DNA of 64,000 nt from Bin55 sp965205965 (GCA_965205965.1 CBDBHT010000007.1:248001-312000); one strand, 5' to 3'. Numbered from the stretch's first letter, positions 9,780-20,404 are shown. Notes: generated from the letters alone by a model not told the origin. A program made the numbers and translations.

Positions 9780-11000
9780 TCATGCCGCCTCCTGCCATGT
9801 CTCGGATTCCGGTTCGGATGCGCGAACCACGCCGATCCGGCCATATAGATAACGCTGCCCCGTCAGCCACCGCTCATGGGTCTCCGCCGCAAGTGCCAAG
9901 ATCAGACGCAGACAGGACTCCGCGTTCGGGAAGATCCGGACGACACGCGTGCGCCGACGGAGCCCCTCGTTGTACCGCTCCAGCATGTTCGTGGACTTCA
10001 TCCGCAGGCGATGTTCCCTGGGCAGCCGATACACCGTCAGCGTCTCCTCGACAGGATCCTCGACCCATTCCACTAGCCTGCCAAACCCTTTCTCATCGCC
10101 CCAACGGGCTACCCAGGCACCCAGTGCCTCACGAGCCTCCCCGACGTGCTCACAGCCCCACAACCGTTTCAAACCCTCCAGACACGCGGGATCAGCACTC
10201 CGGGACAGTTTGTCCCTGGCATTGCGCAGAAAATGGACGCAGCACCGTTGCCACAACGCGGTCGGCAACACTTTCGAGATCGCATGCTTCAATCCCTCAT
10301 GACGGTCCGAGACCACATACTCGACTCCCCGCAGGCCACGTTCCTTCAGATGCGAGAGGAATTCCGTCCACGACCCCTCGCTTTCCCGGTTCGCCACTTC
10401 CACCGCCAGCACCTGACGCCGACCCTCGCCGTCAATCCCGATGGCAATCTGCACTGCCCGGGAACGCACCGAGCCCTCCTCACGCACCTTCTCATACCGG
10501 GCATCCAGCAACACATACGGATACGCCTCCTCCAGCCGACGTTCCGCAAACGCCTTCAGGGACGTGTCCAGCTTCGACACCATAGCCGAGATCGTCGCCG
10601 GCGAAAACTCGTGACCGCACAGACCCTCCGCCAGTCGGCTCACCCGACGCGTCGAGACCCCCTGCACATACATCTCCGACAGCACCGCCACCAGGGCCTT
10701 CTCCGAACGCTGATAGCGCTCGAACACCCGCGTGCTGAACTGGCCGCTGCGTTCCTGCGGAACTCTCAGTTCGATCTCGCCCACCTTCATCGTCAGATCG
10801 CGCCGGTAGTATCCGGAACGGTAGCCCTGACGCGTCTGCGTCCGCTCGCTCTTGCCCGCTCCCAGAAACTCCGTCATCTCACTCTCCAGAACCTCGTTGA
10901 GCGTCTCCTGCACCAGCCGCCTCACAAACTCCTCATCGTCCGCCAGATGATCGCATGCCGACTTCTTCGTGGCATTGTGCGTATAATCTTTCCGAATCAT
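9780..11000 (-). CDS. IS256-family transposase, intact
   Basis: A 406-residue transposase of the usual IS256 length. I chose the ATG at 11000 (MIRKDYTHNATKKSACDH) because AAAAGGAG lies about 7 bases upstream; a longer start at 11030 (MTQFIEKEQE) would overlap that site. DDE landmarks are LLDARYEKVREEG, VVSDRHEGLKHAI and NMLERYNEGLRRR, with the HFLRNARDKL helix between. The frame is intact from start to stop, so this copy may be the source of activity for the interrupted copy at 36430-39044, which it resembles almost residue for residue. Confidence 0.92.
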   Translation of the reverse strand: MIRKDYTHNATKKSACDHLADDEEFVRRLVQETLNEVLESEMTEFLGAGKSERTQTRQGYRSGYYRRDLTMKVGEIELRVPQERSGQFSTRVFERYQRSEKALVAVLSEMYVQGVSTRRVSRLAEGLCGHEFSPATISAMVSKLDTSLKAFAERRLEEAYPYVLLDARYEKVREEGSVRSRAVQIAIGIDGEGRRQVLAVEVANRESEGSWTEFLSHLKERGLRGVEYVVSDRHEGLKHAISKVLPTALWQRCCVHFLRNARDKLSRSADPACLEGLKRLWGCEHVGEAREALGAWVARWGDEKGFGRLVEWVEDPVEETLTVYRLPREHRLRMKSTNMLERYNEGLRRRTRVVRIFPNAESCLRLILALAAETHERWLTGQRYLYGRIGVVRASEPESETWQEAA

Positions 11001-11162
11001 TTCTTGCTCCTTTTCAATAAATTGTGTCATGAATGATTCGCGCCTGGATGCGGGATTGCGTCCAGGCATCTCCACATTCCCGATGAAACATCAGATTCTA
11101 ACCATTCGTCTGTCGTTACAGTCCGTTTTTCGTTTTTGCAGACAAATTTATACACAACCCAG

Positions 11163-11650
11163 CTACGCAGATACGTGGCACTTACTCCTGGCATATGACG
11201 AAGGATGGATGGACCTGCCGCCGAGCGCAAAGCCGGTCAGCAGCGCACTCAACTATGAGTGTGTCGTCAGGGACGACGGTTATTGAGTTTAAAAGTGACC
11301 TGATGATCAAGGGTGAAGCGTCGAAATTCTTTGGAAATCCACGTGGTGAGGTACTGCGAGGCATTCTCGGCAACATCGAGCAGACCATGTTTGGCGAGCC
11401 ACTCTATCGCTCCCGCGAAGAAAAGTCGGGGCATCTGCTCTATTTTATGGTGAAGGATCACCCTTCTATTGATGGCAACAAGCGCATCAGCTTGCTGTTG
11501 TTCCTGCTTTATCTGAAGCAGAAGGGAGTGGTGCATCCGCCCAATCCGCAAGGTCTGACTGCGCTCACTCTTTTCATTGCTGACAGTGCACCTGCTGACA
11601 AGGACCTGATAATCCGGCCCATTGCCAATCTTTTGGATTTGGGCAGATGA
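11163..11650 (+). pseudogene. Fic/RhuM-type protein, 5'-truncated and frameshifted
   Basis: The recognisable sequence starts immediately after the IS256 end with YADTWHLLLAYDEGWMDLPP, shifts frame near 11265-11290, and continues FKSDLMIKGEASKFFGNPRG, IEQTMFGEPLYRSREEK, HLLYFMVKDHPSIDGNKRIS. That last block is the Fic motif (consensus HPFxxGNxR), here HPSIDGNKR. Fic enzymes transfer AMP or other groups to target proteins. RhuM/Fic genes are often embedded in type I restriction operons, and here the stop overlaps the start of hsdR. The N-terminus and any upstream hsdM/hsdS appear to have been removed by the IS256 event. Confidence 0.8.
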
Positions 11651-14600
11651 ACACCTTCGCCGAATCCGATGTTGAACGGGCCGCTATTGATTGGCTTTCG
11701 ACTCAAGGTTGGTCCACGGCCCACGGACCGAATATCGCACCAGATGCTGAAAATTCGGGACGTGTCAATTACGGCGAGTCCATCCTGCCTTTTCGGTTCC
11801 GTAATGCTTTAACCCGCCTCAATCCCAACCTTCCAGCAACTACCCTTGACGATGCATTCCGTCAGCTCACGTGTCCAGAGGGGGCGACGCTTGAAGCTCG
11901 GAACCGCTACTTCCACCGTATGCTCGTAGATGGTGTAACCGTCGAGTACCGGGGTAACGACGGATCGATACGGGGAGGACAGGTCCGGATTATCGATTTC
12001 AACAACCCTGCCAGCAACGACCTGTTGGCCGTCAACCAGTTTCACCGTCGTTGAAAACAAGCACGAGCGTCGACCCGACATAGTACTGTTCGTCAATGGA
12101 CTACCTCTCGCCCTGATAGAACTCAAGAATCCTGCGGACGAAAATGCAACCATCTTGACTGCCTGGTCACAGCTTCAGACTTACAAGTCCGAGCTGCCTT
12201 CACTTTATGCCTTGAATGCTGCCTTGATAGTTTCAGATGGAGTTGAGGCTCGCATGGGCACTCTTACCGCTGGATGGGAATGGTTCAAACCTTGGCGTAC
12301 GATTGCAGGAGAAACGTTGGCTGATTCGCGGCTGCCTCAACTGCAGGTAATGCTTGAGGGCGCATGTGAACCCGGAAGATTTCTCACACTTGTCCGCGAC
12401 TTCATCATATTTGAGGATGACGGCGGCTCATTGTTCAAAAAGATGGCGGGATACCATCAGTTCCACGCCGTCGATATTGCAGTAGTCGAGACTATGCGCG
12501 CAGCCGAATTGCGACAGTCGGTGGATTTTGGCATCAACCTCGAACCCCCTCACTCGACCAGAAAAACGGGCGGTGCAGCGGGAGATCGACGCATCGGTGT
12601 CGTGTGGCATACACAAGGATCAGGCAAGAGTTTGACCATGGCGTTTTACGCCGGACGCATCGTTCGCGAGCCGGCCATGCAAAACCCCACTGTGGTGGTG
12701 CTCACCGATCGGAATGATCTCGACGATCAGCTGTTTGGCACGTTCGCACGCTGCCAGGACCTGTTACGGCAGCCACCCGTTCAGGCTAGAAGCCGGTCTG
12801 ATCTGCGTGCCAGACTCGCAGTCGAATCAGGAGGAGTAGTATTCACGACCATTCAGAAGTTTTTCCCAGATCCTGAAGCACACGGCGACAGACATCCGAT
12901 GCTGTCCAATCGCCGCAATATAGTAGTCATCGCTGATGAAGCCCATCGAAGCCAATACGACTTTATCGACGGATACGCAGGCCACATGCGCGATGCGCTT
13001 CCCTATGCCTCATTCGTCGGTTTCACCGGGACTCCTATAGAACTTCAGGACGCCAATACGCGTGCCGTGTTTGGCGACTATATCAGCATCTACTTTATCA
13101 GGCGTGCAGTAGAAGACCGAGCAACCGTCCCGATCTACTACGAGAGCCGACTTGCCAAACTGGAACTGGAGGAGAGTGAACGTCCCAATATTGATCCTGA
13201 TTTTGAAGATGCTACTGAAGGCGAGGAAGTTGAGCGCAAGGAAAAACTCAAAACCAAATGGGCGCAACTCGAAGCACTGGTCGGTGCAGAGAAGCGGCTA
13301 TCGCTCATCGCCAAGGATATCGTCTCGCACTTCGAATGCCGTATCGAAGCTATGAAGGGAAAGGCAATGATCGTCTGCATGAGCAGACGTATCTGCATTG
13401 AACTTTATGACGCATTAATTCACTTGCGTCCGAACTGGCATCACGAAGACGACGACTAGGGACGCATCAAGATCGTGATGACTGGTGCTGCCTCCGATCC
13501 CCCGGAATGGCAGCCCCACATTCGTAACAAGTCTCGACGGGAGGTATTAGCGAGAACCGCTTCCGCGACGAAAACGATCTCTTTCAGGTCGTGTTGGTGC
13601 GAGACATGTGGTTGACTGGTTTCGACGCGCCGAGCTTGCACACCATGTATGTCGACAAACCAATGCGCGGCCACGGACTGATGCAAGCAATCGCGCGCGT
13701 AAACCGAGTCTTCAATGACAAACCGGGCGGCCTCGTTGTCGACTACCTGGGGCTTGCATACGAACTCAAGAAGGCTCTCGCGACTTACACCGAAAGTGTG
13801 TGTGTGGGGGGGGGGGGGGGGTCGGGAAAAACCGCCGTTGATCAGGAAGAAGCAGTAGCGGTGATGTTGGAGAAGTACGAGGTTTGCTGTGGACTGTTCC
13901 ATGGCTTTAACTACTCCAAGTGGCCGGAAGGCATGTCGACGGAACGTATCAGCTTATTGCCGGCAGCACAGGAATACATACTGGCACAGGAGAACGGTAA
14001 AGAGCGTTGCTTGAAGGCGGTACAGGACCTTTCCCGAGCTTTTGCACTCGCCGTACCGCACGAAGACGCGATGCGTATCCGTGATGATGTAGCGTTTTTT
14101 CAGGCAATTCGATCCGTACTAGCTAAACGTGGCGAAGAGAAACCGCGACCAAAGCAAGAACTGGACCACGCTGTTCGCCAGATCGTCTCCCGGGCCGTGG
14201 CAGCGGAAGAGGTCATCGATATTTTTGCGGCCGCTGGTTTGAAAAAGCCAGATATCTCAATTCTGTCCGAAGAGTTCCTCCTTGAGGTGCAAGGCATACC
14301 CCAGCAAAACCTTGCAATCGAGTTGTTGCAGAAGTTGTTGAAAGGGGAACTCGCTGTCCGACGCCGGAAAAATGTCGTCCAGGCCCGATCTTTTGCCGAA
14401 ATACTCGAGCGGACTCTACGCCGCTATCAGAACCGTGCAATAGAGGCAGCGCAAGTAATCGAAGAGCTAATCCAGCTCGCTCGCGATCTGAGGAATGCCA
14501 ACGCACGTGGAGAAATGTTAGGGCTGTCAGAGACGAGCTCGCGTTCTACGACGCGCTTGAGGCCAACGACAGTGCTGTTCAGGTACTAGGGGACGACACT

Positions 14601-14807
14601 CTGGTCGATATCGCTCGCGAATTAGTGAATACGGTACGGACGAATATCAGCATCGACTGGACACTGCGGGAAAATGTCCGCGCCCACCTCCGGGTTCTGG
14701 TGAAACGCATCCTTCGTAAATACGGCTACCCACCTGACAAACAAGAGAAAGCGACATTGACCGTGCTCGAACAAGCAGAGGTGCTATCCGCGAACTGGAC
14801 GGTGTGA
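11647..14807 (+). pseudogene. hsdR: Type I restriction endonuclease subunit R, multiply disrupted
   Basis: Homology runs the length of an HsdR protein but across three frames with one in-frame stop. The N-terminal nuclease region has the PD-(D/E)XK core (RPDIVLFVNGLPLALIELKNP, spanning the first frameshift near 12030-12060). The motor domain shows Walker A TQGSGKSLTMAF (12613), DRNDLDDQLF, DEAHRSQYDF (12937) and SFVGFTGTPI. A TAG at 13457 interrupts at EDDD, a second frameshift falls at 13460-13590 before FRDENDLFQVVLVRDMWLTGFDAPS, and a third near 14520 precedes the C-terminal tail ending SANWTV. It also contains a 16-G tract at 13806. Restriction activity should be lost. No hsdM or hsdS is in the window. 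Confidence 0.9.
13796..13821 (+). repeat. (GT)5-G16 simple repeat inside hsdR
   Basis: Five GT units run directly into sixteen G residues. At the protein level it replaces a glycine-rich turn just before the conserved DQEEAVAVM block. The present length keeps the reading frame on both sides. Long G tracts are classic slippage sites; they are also a common sequencing error type. Confidence 0.9.
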
Positions 14808-15050
14808 TTAGCATGTTGTGATCCCGATCAGTATAGGTTGCTTCATGCGCAGCCGCATCTGATTTTCCCGATTCTGAAACAATAGCGGACGATGTGCTGT
14901 CAGCCGACGAAATTTGTGAAATTGCATTTGAAAGAACGGCTTCAGGGCGATATCGCACGTCAGTCAGCATTGCTGAGATCGAGCAGTGAGTGCCCTTGCG
15001 CACTAGTAGCTATGCTGGAACTTGAAAATAGGAGGCTGTCGAAAGCTACT

Positions 15051-15704
15051 CTAGCTCGTTGTACTCATTAACGACATGCTATAGCGACGCAAAGCATCCC
15101 CAGGGTCCGTAACCCCCATAATTCCAGATAAAATAGCTATTCCTGCCGCACCCGCGTGAATACATTCTTTCACACGAGCTGGCGTAATTCCTCCCAACGC
15201 AAACACGGGTAATTTCGTCGCCTCAACCATTTCTTTTAACCACTTCAGCCCCCTCGGCTCTGAGTTTTTCCAAGTTGACAGAAAGATAGGTGAGCATACC
15301 AACACATCAGCACTGAGTGACTCGGAGTGTCGTTGGACTACTTCAAGGGAATGGACTGCGACCGATCGAAACAATGGTGAAGATATCGGACAAAATCTGT
15401 GGATCTGAGATTCGCGGATGTGGAATCCATCAAACCCGAGATGAACAGCCATCGTTTCCGAACCGTTCAACACGACCGGGATTCGCACATTCACTGATCG
15501 AATCACATCTAATGCTCGCTGCGCGGTATCTTCAAGTTCCGAGTCCTCGACTGATCTCGCACGGATTTGAAAAATCACAACATTCTCGTCCGCGGCAAGT
15601 GCAGCTTGATTAATTCGCTCCAGCCAGACTTGTTGGTCACCAACCAAATCCAAATCGGCGATGACCATAAGTCTAAAGCTCCGGCAGAACGCGACAGTCG
15701 ACAT
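15051..15704 (-). CDS. Thiamine-phosphate-synthase-like protein (TenI/ThiE paralog)
   Basis: A 217-residue TIM-barrel protein of the ThiE/TenI superfamily, 9 bases downstream of thiE and in the same operon. Compared with ThiE the signature positions are altered: QYREK becomes FQIRARS, NDR becomes VVLNGSE, and GVHLG becomes FDGFHIRES, while the late VFALGGITPARVKECIHAGAAGIAILSGI is well kept. Loss of the pyrophosphate-binding residues argues against classic thiamine-phosphate synthase activity and towards TenI (thiazole tautomerase) or a related role. The start could be ATG 15704 or the later MVIADL methionine. Confidence 0.78.
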   Translation of the reverse strand: MSTVAFCRSFRLMVIADLDLVGDQQVWLERINQAALAADENVVIFQIRARSVEDSELEDTAQRALDVIRSVNVRIPVVLNGSETMAVHLGFDGFHIRESQIHRFCPISSPLFRSVAVHSLEVVQRHSESLSADVLVCSPIFLSTWKNSEPRGLKWLKEMVEATKLPVFALGGITPARVKECIHAGAAGIAILSGIMGVTDPGDALRRYSMSLMSTTS

Positions 15705-15713
15705 CCGAAGCCT

Positions 15714-16349
15714 CTAAATGCATCCATCCAAGATGTGGCGGAATTTACGAGCCTGCTTCTCAAGATCATCCGCTAGTACGACTGACGACAATACTGCAAT
15801 ACCCCATGCACCAGCTTGCATTACCTGCTCTACTTTACTCACCTCAATACCACCAATTGCAATAACTGGTTTTGGACAGTTTGCGCAGACATTCCTAAAG
15901 TTTGTGATACCTAGTTCTGGTGCCGGATTTTTCTTCGATTTTGTCCCAAAAACTGGTCCCACTCCCAGATAGTCAACATTCGCACGCCATATTTCTTGTG
16001 CCTCGTCGTAGGAATTGGCCGTCCCGCCAATGAAGACTTCATCGCGTAACAAATTCCGTGCCGCGGCTGGAGACATATCTCGTCGACCGAGGTGTACTCC
16101 GTCAGAATTCACATGAGCCGCGAGTTCTACACGGTCATTGACAACTAAGGAAACATGCGCCTTCTGACATATCTCTTTGAGAACGCTCGCCACGGCAAAT
16201 AGCAGATCCTGAGATAGATCTCTTTTTTCGCGATATTGGACCGCGTCGGCACCACCATTGACTGCACACTGTGCAATATTTTGATGAGTACGGCATGGTT
16301 GAATCATCTCGTCAGTTATCACATGCAGACGAGGTACCGGGCAGATCAC
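15714..16349 (-). CDS. thiE: Thiamine-phosphate synthase
   Basis: Joins hydroxymethylpyrimidine pyrophosphate to thiazole phosphate to give thiamine phosphate. The 211 residues carry the family signatures in order: AVQYREK, LVVNDRVELA, SDGVHLGRRDM, FIGGTANS, VDYLGVGPVFGTKSKKN, KPVIAIGGI and AGAWGIAVLSSV. The start is a GTG that overlaps the thiD stop (GTGA), so the two are probably translationally coupled. Length is normal and no key residue is missing. Confidence 0.93.
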   Translation of the reverse strand: MICPVPRLHVITDEMIQPCRTHQNIAQCAVNGGADAVQYREKRDLSQDLLFAVASVLKEICQKAHVSLVVNDRVELAAHVNSDGVHLGRRDMSPAAARNLLRDEVFIGGTANSYDEAQEIWRANVDYLGVGPVFGTKSKKNPAPELGITNFRNVCANCPKPVIAIGGIEVSKVEQVMQAGAWGIAVLSSVVLADDLEKQARKFRHILDGCI

Positions 16350-17161
16350 TGCTCACCTTGTGCCGCAGCTGTGTGGAAGTGATTCAAAAACCAAAACCCA
16401 TCCGTCGTCGGATAAGCCTGTCGAATCGCCTCAGTAATGTATTGCTTCGCTCTCGCGACGGCATCCTCCAGCTTGCATCCCGATGCCAAAAAACATGCTA
16501 TCGACGAGGCGTAGGCACATCCCGTCCCGCGTGGGGATCGTCCTTCAATATAGTCTGCTTGATAAGATCTACATGCGTCGTTCGAGACTAAAAGATCTGT
16601 TCCAGGTGCATCTCTCAGGTGTCCTCCTTTGACTAATACCGAATTAGTACCGAATTCAAGAAGGCGGCATCCTGCTCTTTTGGCTTCTTCGATTGTGTGG
16701 ACGCTCATTGAAGTGAGCAACTCAACTTCATTTATGTTTGGCGTAATAACAGTTGCGTAAGGTCCCAGCAGCCTGAGCTGTGTTGCGATAGCGGTCGAAT
16801 CAGCTAGTCTTTTCCCTGATGATGCTACCAATACTGGATCAAGGACAAACGGATAACACCGGTGTTCTTTGATCTTCGCAGTAATAACTTCAACGCATCG
16901 TTCGCCAGGAATCAAACCGCTTTTAATTGCACCTAGATTTTCTTGGGCAAGTGCAGCACTGAGCTGAGCTGCAAGCACGTCGCTGCATACTTCTTCGATA
17001 GCGGTGACTGTGCGGTTGCTTTGTGCCGTCACGCAAGTAAGTGCTGTTAAAGTATGAAATCCGAGGGATGTGATCGTCTTAATATCATTCTGAATGCCTG
17101 CACCGCCAGAACTATCAGATCCACCGATAGCTAGAATATTAATTTGAGTAGATTGATTCAA
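16346..17161 (-). CDS. thiD: Hydroxymethylpyrimidine / phosphomethylpyrimidine kinase
   Basis: A ribokinase-family enzyme making HMP pyrophosphate for ThiE. The N-terminal ILAIGGSDSSGGAGIQNDIKT, the central VLDPVLVASSGKRL, ITPNINEVELL, LVKGGHL, and the C-terminal anion-hole motif SPRGTGCAYASSIACFLA are all present in a 271-residue protein of normal length. The start is TTG; no ATG or GTG gives the conserved N-terminus. It heads the thiD-thiE-tenI-like operon on the minus strand. No TPP riboswitch was recognised upstream. Confidence 0.92.
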   Translation of the reverse strand: MNQSTQINILAIGGSDSSGGAGIQNDIKTITSLGFHTLTALTCVTAQSNRTVTAIEEVCSDVLAAQLSAALAQENLGAIKSGLIPGERCVEVITAKIKEHRCYPFVLDPVLVASSGKRLADSTAIATQLRLLGPYATVITPNINEVELLTSMSVHTIEEAKRAGCRLLEFGTNSVLVKGGHLRDAPGTDLLVSNDACRSYQADYIEGRSPRGTGCAYASSIACFLASGCKLEDAVARAKQYITEAIRQAYPTTDGFWFLNHFHTAAAQGEQ

Positions 17162-17372
17162 ACCGCAATTTCTATGAGCACTTGTTTACCGCATACAGCA
17201 CATTGGAGTATAAAACTTGAAGATCGCTACCCAACAAACTCACAGATCTGTCTTGGATTTACTACGCTAGCAATTGAAATTGAATTAGTCATGCTTAATA
17301 GTTGTACTGACACTGTTATGAGCATAAATGGTCTGATAATTTATAGTTGCACTTTTATGCCGGAAAATAGTA

Positions 17373-17909
17373 ATGAAAGAACCATTTAAAACTGATTTAG
17401 AAACCATCCGCTTACGGGCTCGATCGAACATGGCTGAAGGTGCGGTGACCGAAGCGTACCTAGCCGACCGCGAAAGAGTGATTGTAGTACTCAATGAAGT
17501 TTTAGCTACAGAAATCGTTTGTATTCTACGTTACAAAAATCACTATTACATGGCTACTGGAATTAACGCAGGGCCAGTCGCAGCTGAATTTCTTGAGCAC
17601 GCCAACGAAGAACAGATGCATGCGGACTGGGTGGCTCAACGGATCACACAGCTGGGGGGAACACCAAATTTCAATCCCGAAGGATTGGCAACGCGAGCAC
17701 ATGCCAAATATGCAGAGGGGGAAACACTTCAAACTATGATTGAAGAGGACCTAGTCGCTGAGCGTATTGCGATCGAAACTTATTCTGAAATTATCCGGTG
17801 GTTAGCAAATGACGATCCTACAACTCGTCGCATCATTGAAGACATACTCAAAATGGAAGAGGAACATGCTGACGATCTTGCAGGGTTGCTGAGTACGCTC
17901 GACAGCTAA
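17373..17909 (+). CDS. Ferritin-like diiron protein, bacterioferritin family
   Basis: A 178-residue four-helix-bundle protein. Diiron ligand pattern: E in NEVLATEIVCILRYKNHYYMA (helix A), EEQMHADWVAQRI (ExxH, helix B), EEDLVAERIAIETYSEI (helix C) and MEEEHADDLAGLL (ExxH, helix D). This is the arrangement of bacterioferritin-like iron-storage or stress proteins. It lacks an obvious haem-axial methionine context, so it may be a non-haem relative rather than true Bfr. The ATG follows an AT-rich leader with only a weak GGAA site. It is monocistronic, with an IS1380 element inserted 42 bases after its stop. Confidence 0.88.
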   Translation: MKEPFKTDLETIRLRARSNMAEGAVTEAYLADRERVIVVLNEVLATEIVCILRYKNHYYMATGINAGPVAAEFLEHANEEQMHADWVAQRITQLGGTPNFNPEGLATRAHAKYAEGETLQTMIEEDLVAERIAIETYSEIIRWLANDDPTTRRIIEDILKMEEEHADDLAGLLSTLDS

Positions 17910-18344
17910 ATGGTACTTATTCAGGGACCGGATGATCTCTCAGTGCCCTAGCCCTTATTTCTCATAATGGATGGCTTGGGTGCGATGTATGTGCGTGTAA
18001 GTTGTTGATGCAACGAAGTTGATTGGGCTTTGCCGGGGGGAAGGGGATGGTAGCGGGGTGCGTTCGGACGGATGGGTGCGTTGGATGGCGAAAGGGGTGC
18101 GTTCGGGTCGGACGGAAGCGGGGCGGACGTGTAGCATGCGCCTGGGCCCGTTTTGCGGACCGCCACGACCGGCGTGCAAAGCGGCGCATCCCGTGCAAGA
18201 TGCTGTTGTCGACTGGATGATGAGCCATGTGGGTGAGCATGCGGCGGACGCCCCTATCGCACGCCCTTGGGTCCTGGTCTTGACGAGGCCCGAACGCTCC
18301 CCGACTGTCGGGAGGTTTCGCCCCCGGTGGCTGCGATGGCATGC

Positions 18345-18852
18345 GGATGAACGGAAAGGGATCCCGGTCTTTGAGGATGTCGTGTAACCGGTTGATATAC
18401 GGAAACATATTCGATTTTTTGGGGGTTCTTCAAAAAAACACTTGCGTTTTGGCATGGGTTATGGCAATCTACGCTTGGTTAGATGGTCTCTGGTGCCAAC
18501 GTGATGGATTTCCGAATCGAGAACTTGAAGTCGACCACCTTGGGTGGCACGCGGCTGACCCGCCGTTGGATGGTGGACCTTCAGAAGACGGTGGCACGGT
18601 TTCCGGCACTGAGCCGCCATGAGTTGGCGTCCACCCTGTGTAGTCATCTGGGCTGGTTCACGCCGAAGGGTCGGGATCGATTGGGGTCCTGCAGGTCGCC
18701 GGCAGCCGTCTTGGCCCCGGAGGATGCTTGGGTCCGGCTCTGGCAGCGGCGGCGGCGCGTGCTGAACACGCTGGTGGTCGTACTGTGCATGTTCCGGTGG
18801 GTGTTCTGGAAGGGGCGTCCGGGATATGCGGCCACGCTGGCCGAAGGGTGGG
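18345..18852 (+). other. IS4-derived passenger segment inside IS1380 copy 2 (approximate bounds)
   Basis: The segment starts about 15-20 bp inside what would be the IS4 left end (GGAAAGGGATCC..GGTCTTTGAGGATGTCG) and includes the IS4 leader and the coding start (DFRIENLKSTTLGGTRLTRR..GWFTPKGRDRLGS). It then jumps to an internal IS4 stretch (LAPEDAWVRLWQRRRRVLNTLVVVL..). It is therefore an internally deleted IS4 fragment without either terminal repeat. Bounds were set by comparison with 4323-6302 and 48117-50660. Confidence 0.8.
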
Positions 18853-18892
18853 CGCAACGCGGCCGATGGGGCCGGATGGAGGAGGGCACGGG

Positions 18893-20404
18893 ATGAAGAG
18901 CAAGCAAAAGCGCGGCGCGGACCGGTTGGTGCGTCGGATGGCGAAAGGGGTCCGTCCGGCGCGGATGGAGGTGGACTGCAGTGGAGGCGAGCTGAGTTCC
19001 AACGGGGGATCGGCACTGCTGATGATGCTGGCCGAGCAGGTCCGGCTGTTCGAGCGCGCCTCGGCATGTTTCACGGACCACCGGGACCCGTCCAAGGTGG
19101 CGCATCCGCTAGTGGCGTTGCTGGGGCAGCGGATCTTGGGTCTCGCGCTGGGCTACGAAGATGTGAACGATCACGACGAGCTGCGGCGGGACCGGGCCCT
19201 GTCCACGGCCATGGGGCGTGTGGAGTGTGCGCGTTCGGACTGCGAGCCGCTGGCCGGCAAAAGCACGCTGAACCGGATGGAGCTGTCGGCGAACGGGCGG
19301 GACCCGGCGAAAGCGCGCCAGATCACCGTGGATTTCGATGCGCTCGACGAGCTGCTCGTGGAGCTGTACCTGGTGTGGGGCGAGCGGGGCCAGATGCCGA
19401 AGCGGCTGGTGCTGGACATCGATGCCACGGACGTGCAACTGCACGGCGGCAGGAGCACCGGTTCTATCACGGGTACTACCATGCATACTGCTACCTTCCG
19501 CGGCTGGTGTTCTGCAACGGCTGGCCGGTGCGGACGGAACTGCGCACGTCGAGCAGCGATGTGGCGGCGGGCGTGGTGGAGACGGTCGAGCCGCTCGTGG
19601 ACCGGCTGCGGAAGCGATTTCCGCAGGTGCCGATCCTGATCCGCGCCGACGGGGCCTACTGCCGCGACGAGTTGATGACGTGGTGCGAGGCGCGGGGCGT
19701 GGATTACGTGCTGGGACTGCCGCGCAATGATCGGCTGAAAGACCGGGTCCAACCGTTGATGGACGATCTGCGGGACCGGTTGAAGCGGGATCCGGACTAT
19801 GCGCAGCGAGCGGTCCGCGGCTACCAGAGCTTCGACTATCGCACGCGCGACAGCTGGAGCCGCGAACGCCGCGTGATCGCCAAGGCCGAATGGCTGCCGG
19901 GACAACCGGTCGGCAACGCGGACGGGGAACCGGCCGGCAAGGCCGACGGCGGACCGGAGGCCGGCGCGGAAGACCCATGTGCGACGGTCGGCGAAGCCCG
20001 GTACAACAGTCGCTTCGTCGTCACCTCGCTCCAGAAGCCCGACGCGCCAACGGTCTACGAAGAGATGTACTGCGACCGGGGTGAGGCCGAAAACTGGATC
20101 AAGGAACAGAAGAACGATCTGTTCCTGGACCGATGCTCCAGCAGCCTCTGGAACGTCAACGCACTCCGGCTCCGGATGAGCCGCACTGGCCCATGCCCTT
20201 CATTGCATGATGAAGCGCCGGCTCGAGAACCTTCCGGTATCCTCCATGCTGCGCCGGAGCCGTCCATCGACGCTGCGCAAGTGCCTGTTCCAGATCCCGG
20301 TGCGCGTGACGGTGTCCACGCGGCGGATCCATCTGGCGTTCGGGTCCGCCTTCCCGTACTGGAAGGATTTCCGCTTGATCTGGGCCAGCCTGGCACCAAC
20401 GTAA
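18893..20404 (+). pseudogene. IS1380-family transposase, two frameshifts
   Basis: Colinear with the intact copy at 41308-42819. The start MKSKQKRGADRLVRRMAKG follows GGAGGG. A frameshift near 19440 (DATDVQLHGG) shifts the HRFYHGYYHAYCYLPRLVF block into another frame, and a second near 20180 (LRLRM) shifts the C-terminus. All three catalytic blocks remain at nucleotide level (LDIDATD, IRADGAYCRDELM, YCDRGEAENWIKEQ). Confidence 0.86.

Larger units (their letters stand above)
8546..11160 (-). mobile_element. IS256-family element, copy A, carrying an IS4 derivative
   Basis: The termini are imperfect inverted repeats: left AGTTGTGTCAAGAATTTTCT, right (read inward) TGGTTGTGTATAAATTTGTC. The element holds an intact transposase and, between the gene and its left end, an inserted IS4 derivative at 8603-9734. 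The flanks (GCACGGACT and GCTACGCAG) do not match, so no target duplication is visible. Together with the missing half of the ISNCY element this suggests a rearrangement at this copy. Confidence 0.85.

Noticed and set aside
10146..11036. 296-codon plus-strand frame opposite the IS256 transposase
   Set aside because: Antisense shadow; the minus strand has all IS256 catalytic motifs. The same frame recurs wherever IS256 occurs.
14820..14990. Short open stretch after hsdR reading DDVLSADEICEIAFERTASG
   Set aside because: No start codon in frame and an upstream stop; perhaps a gene scrap, but not enough to call.
16900..17372. TPP riboswitch upstream of thiD
   Set aside because: No CTGAGA or ACCTGA-type core was seen in the expected orientation between thiD and the ferritin-like gene.
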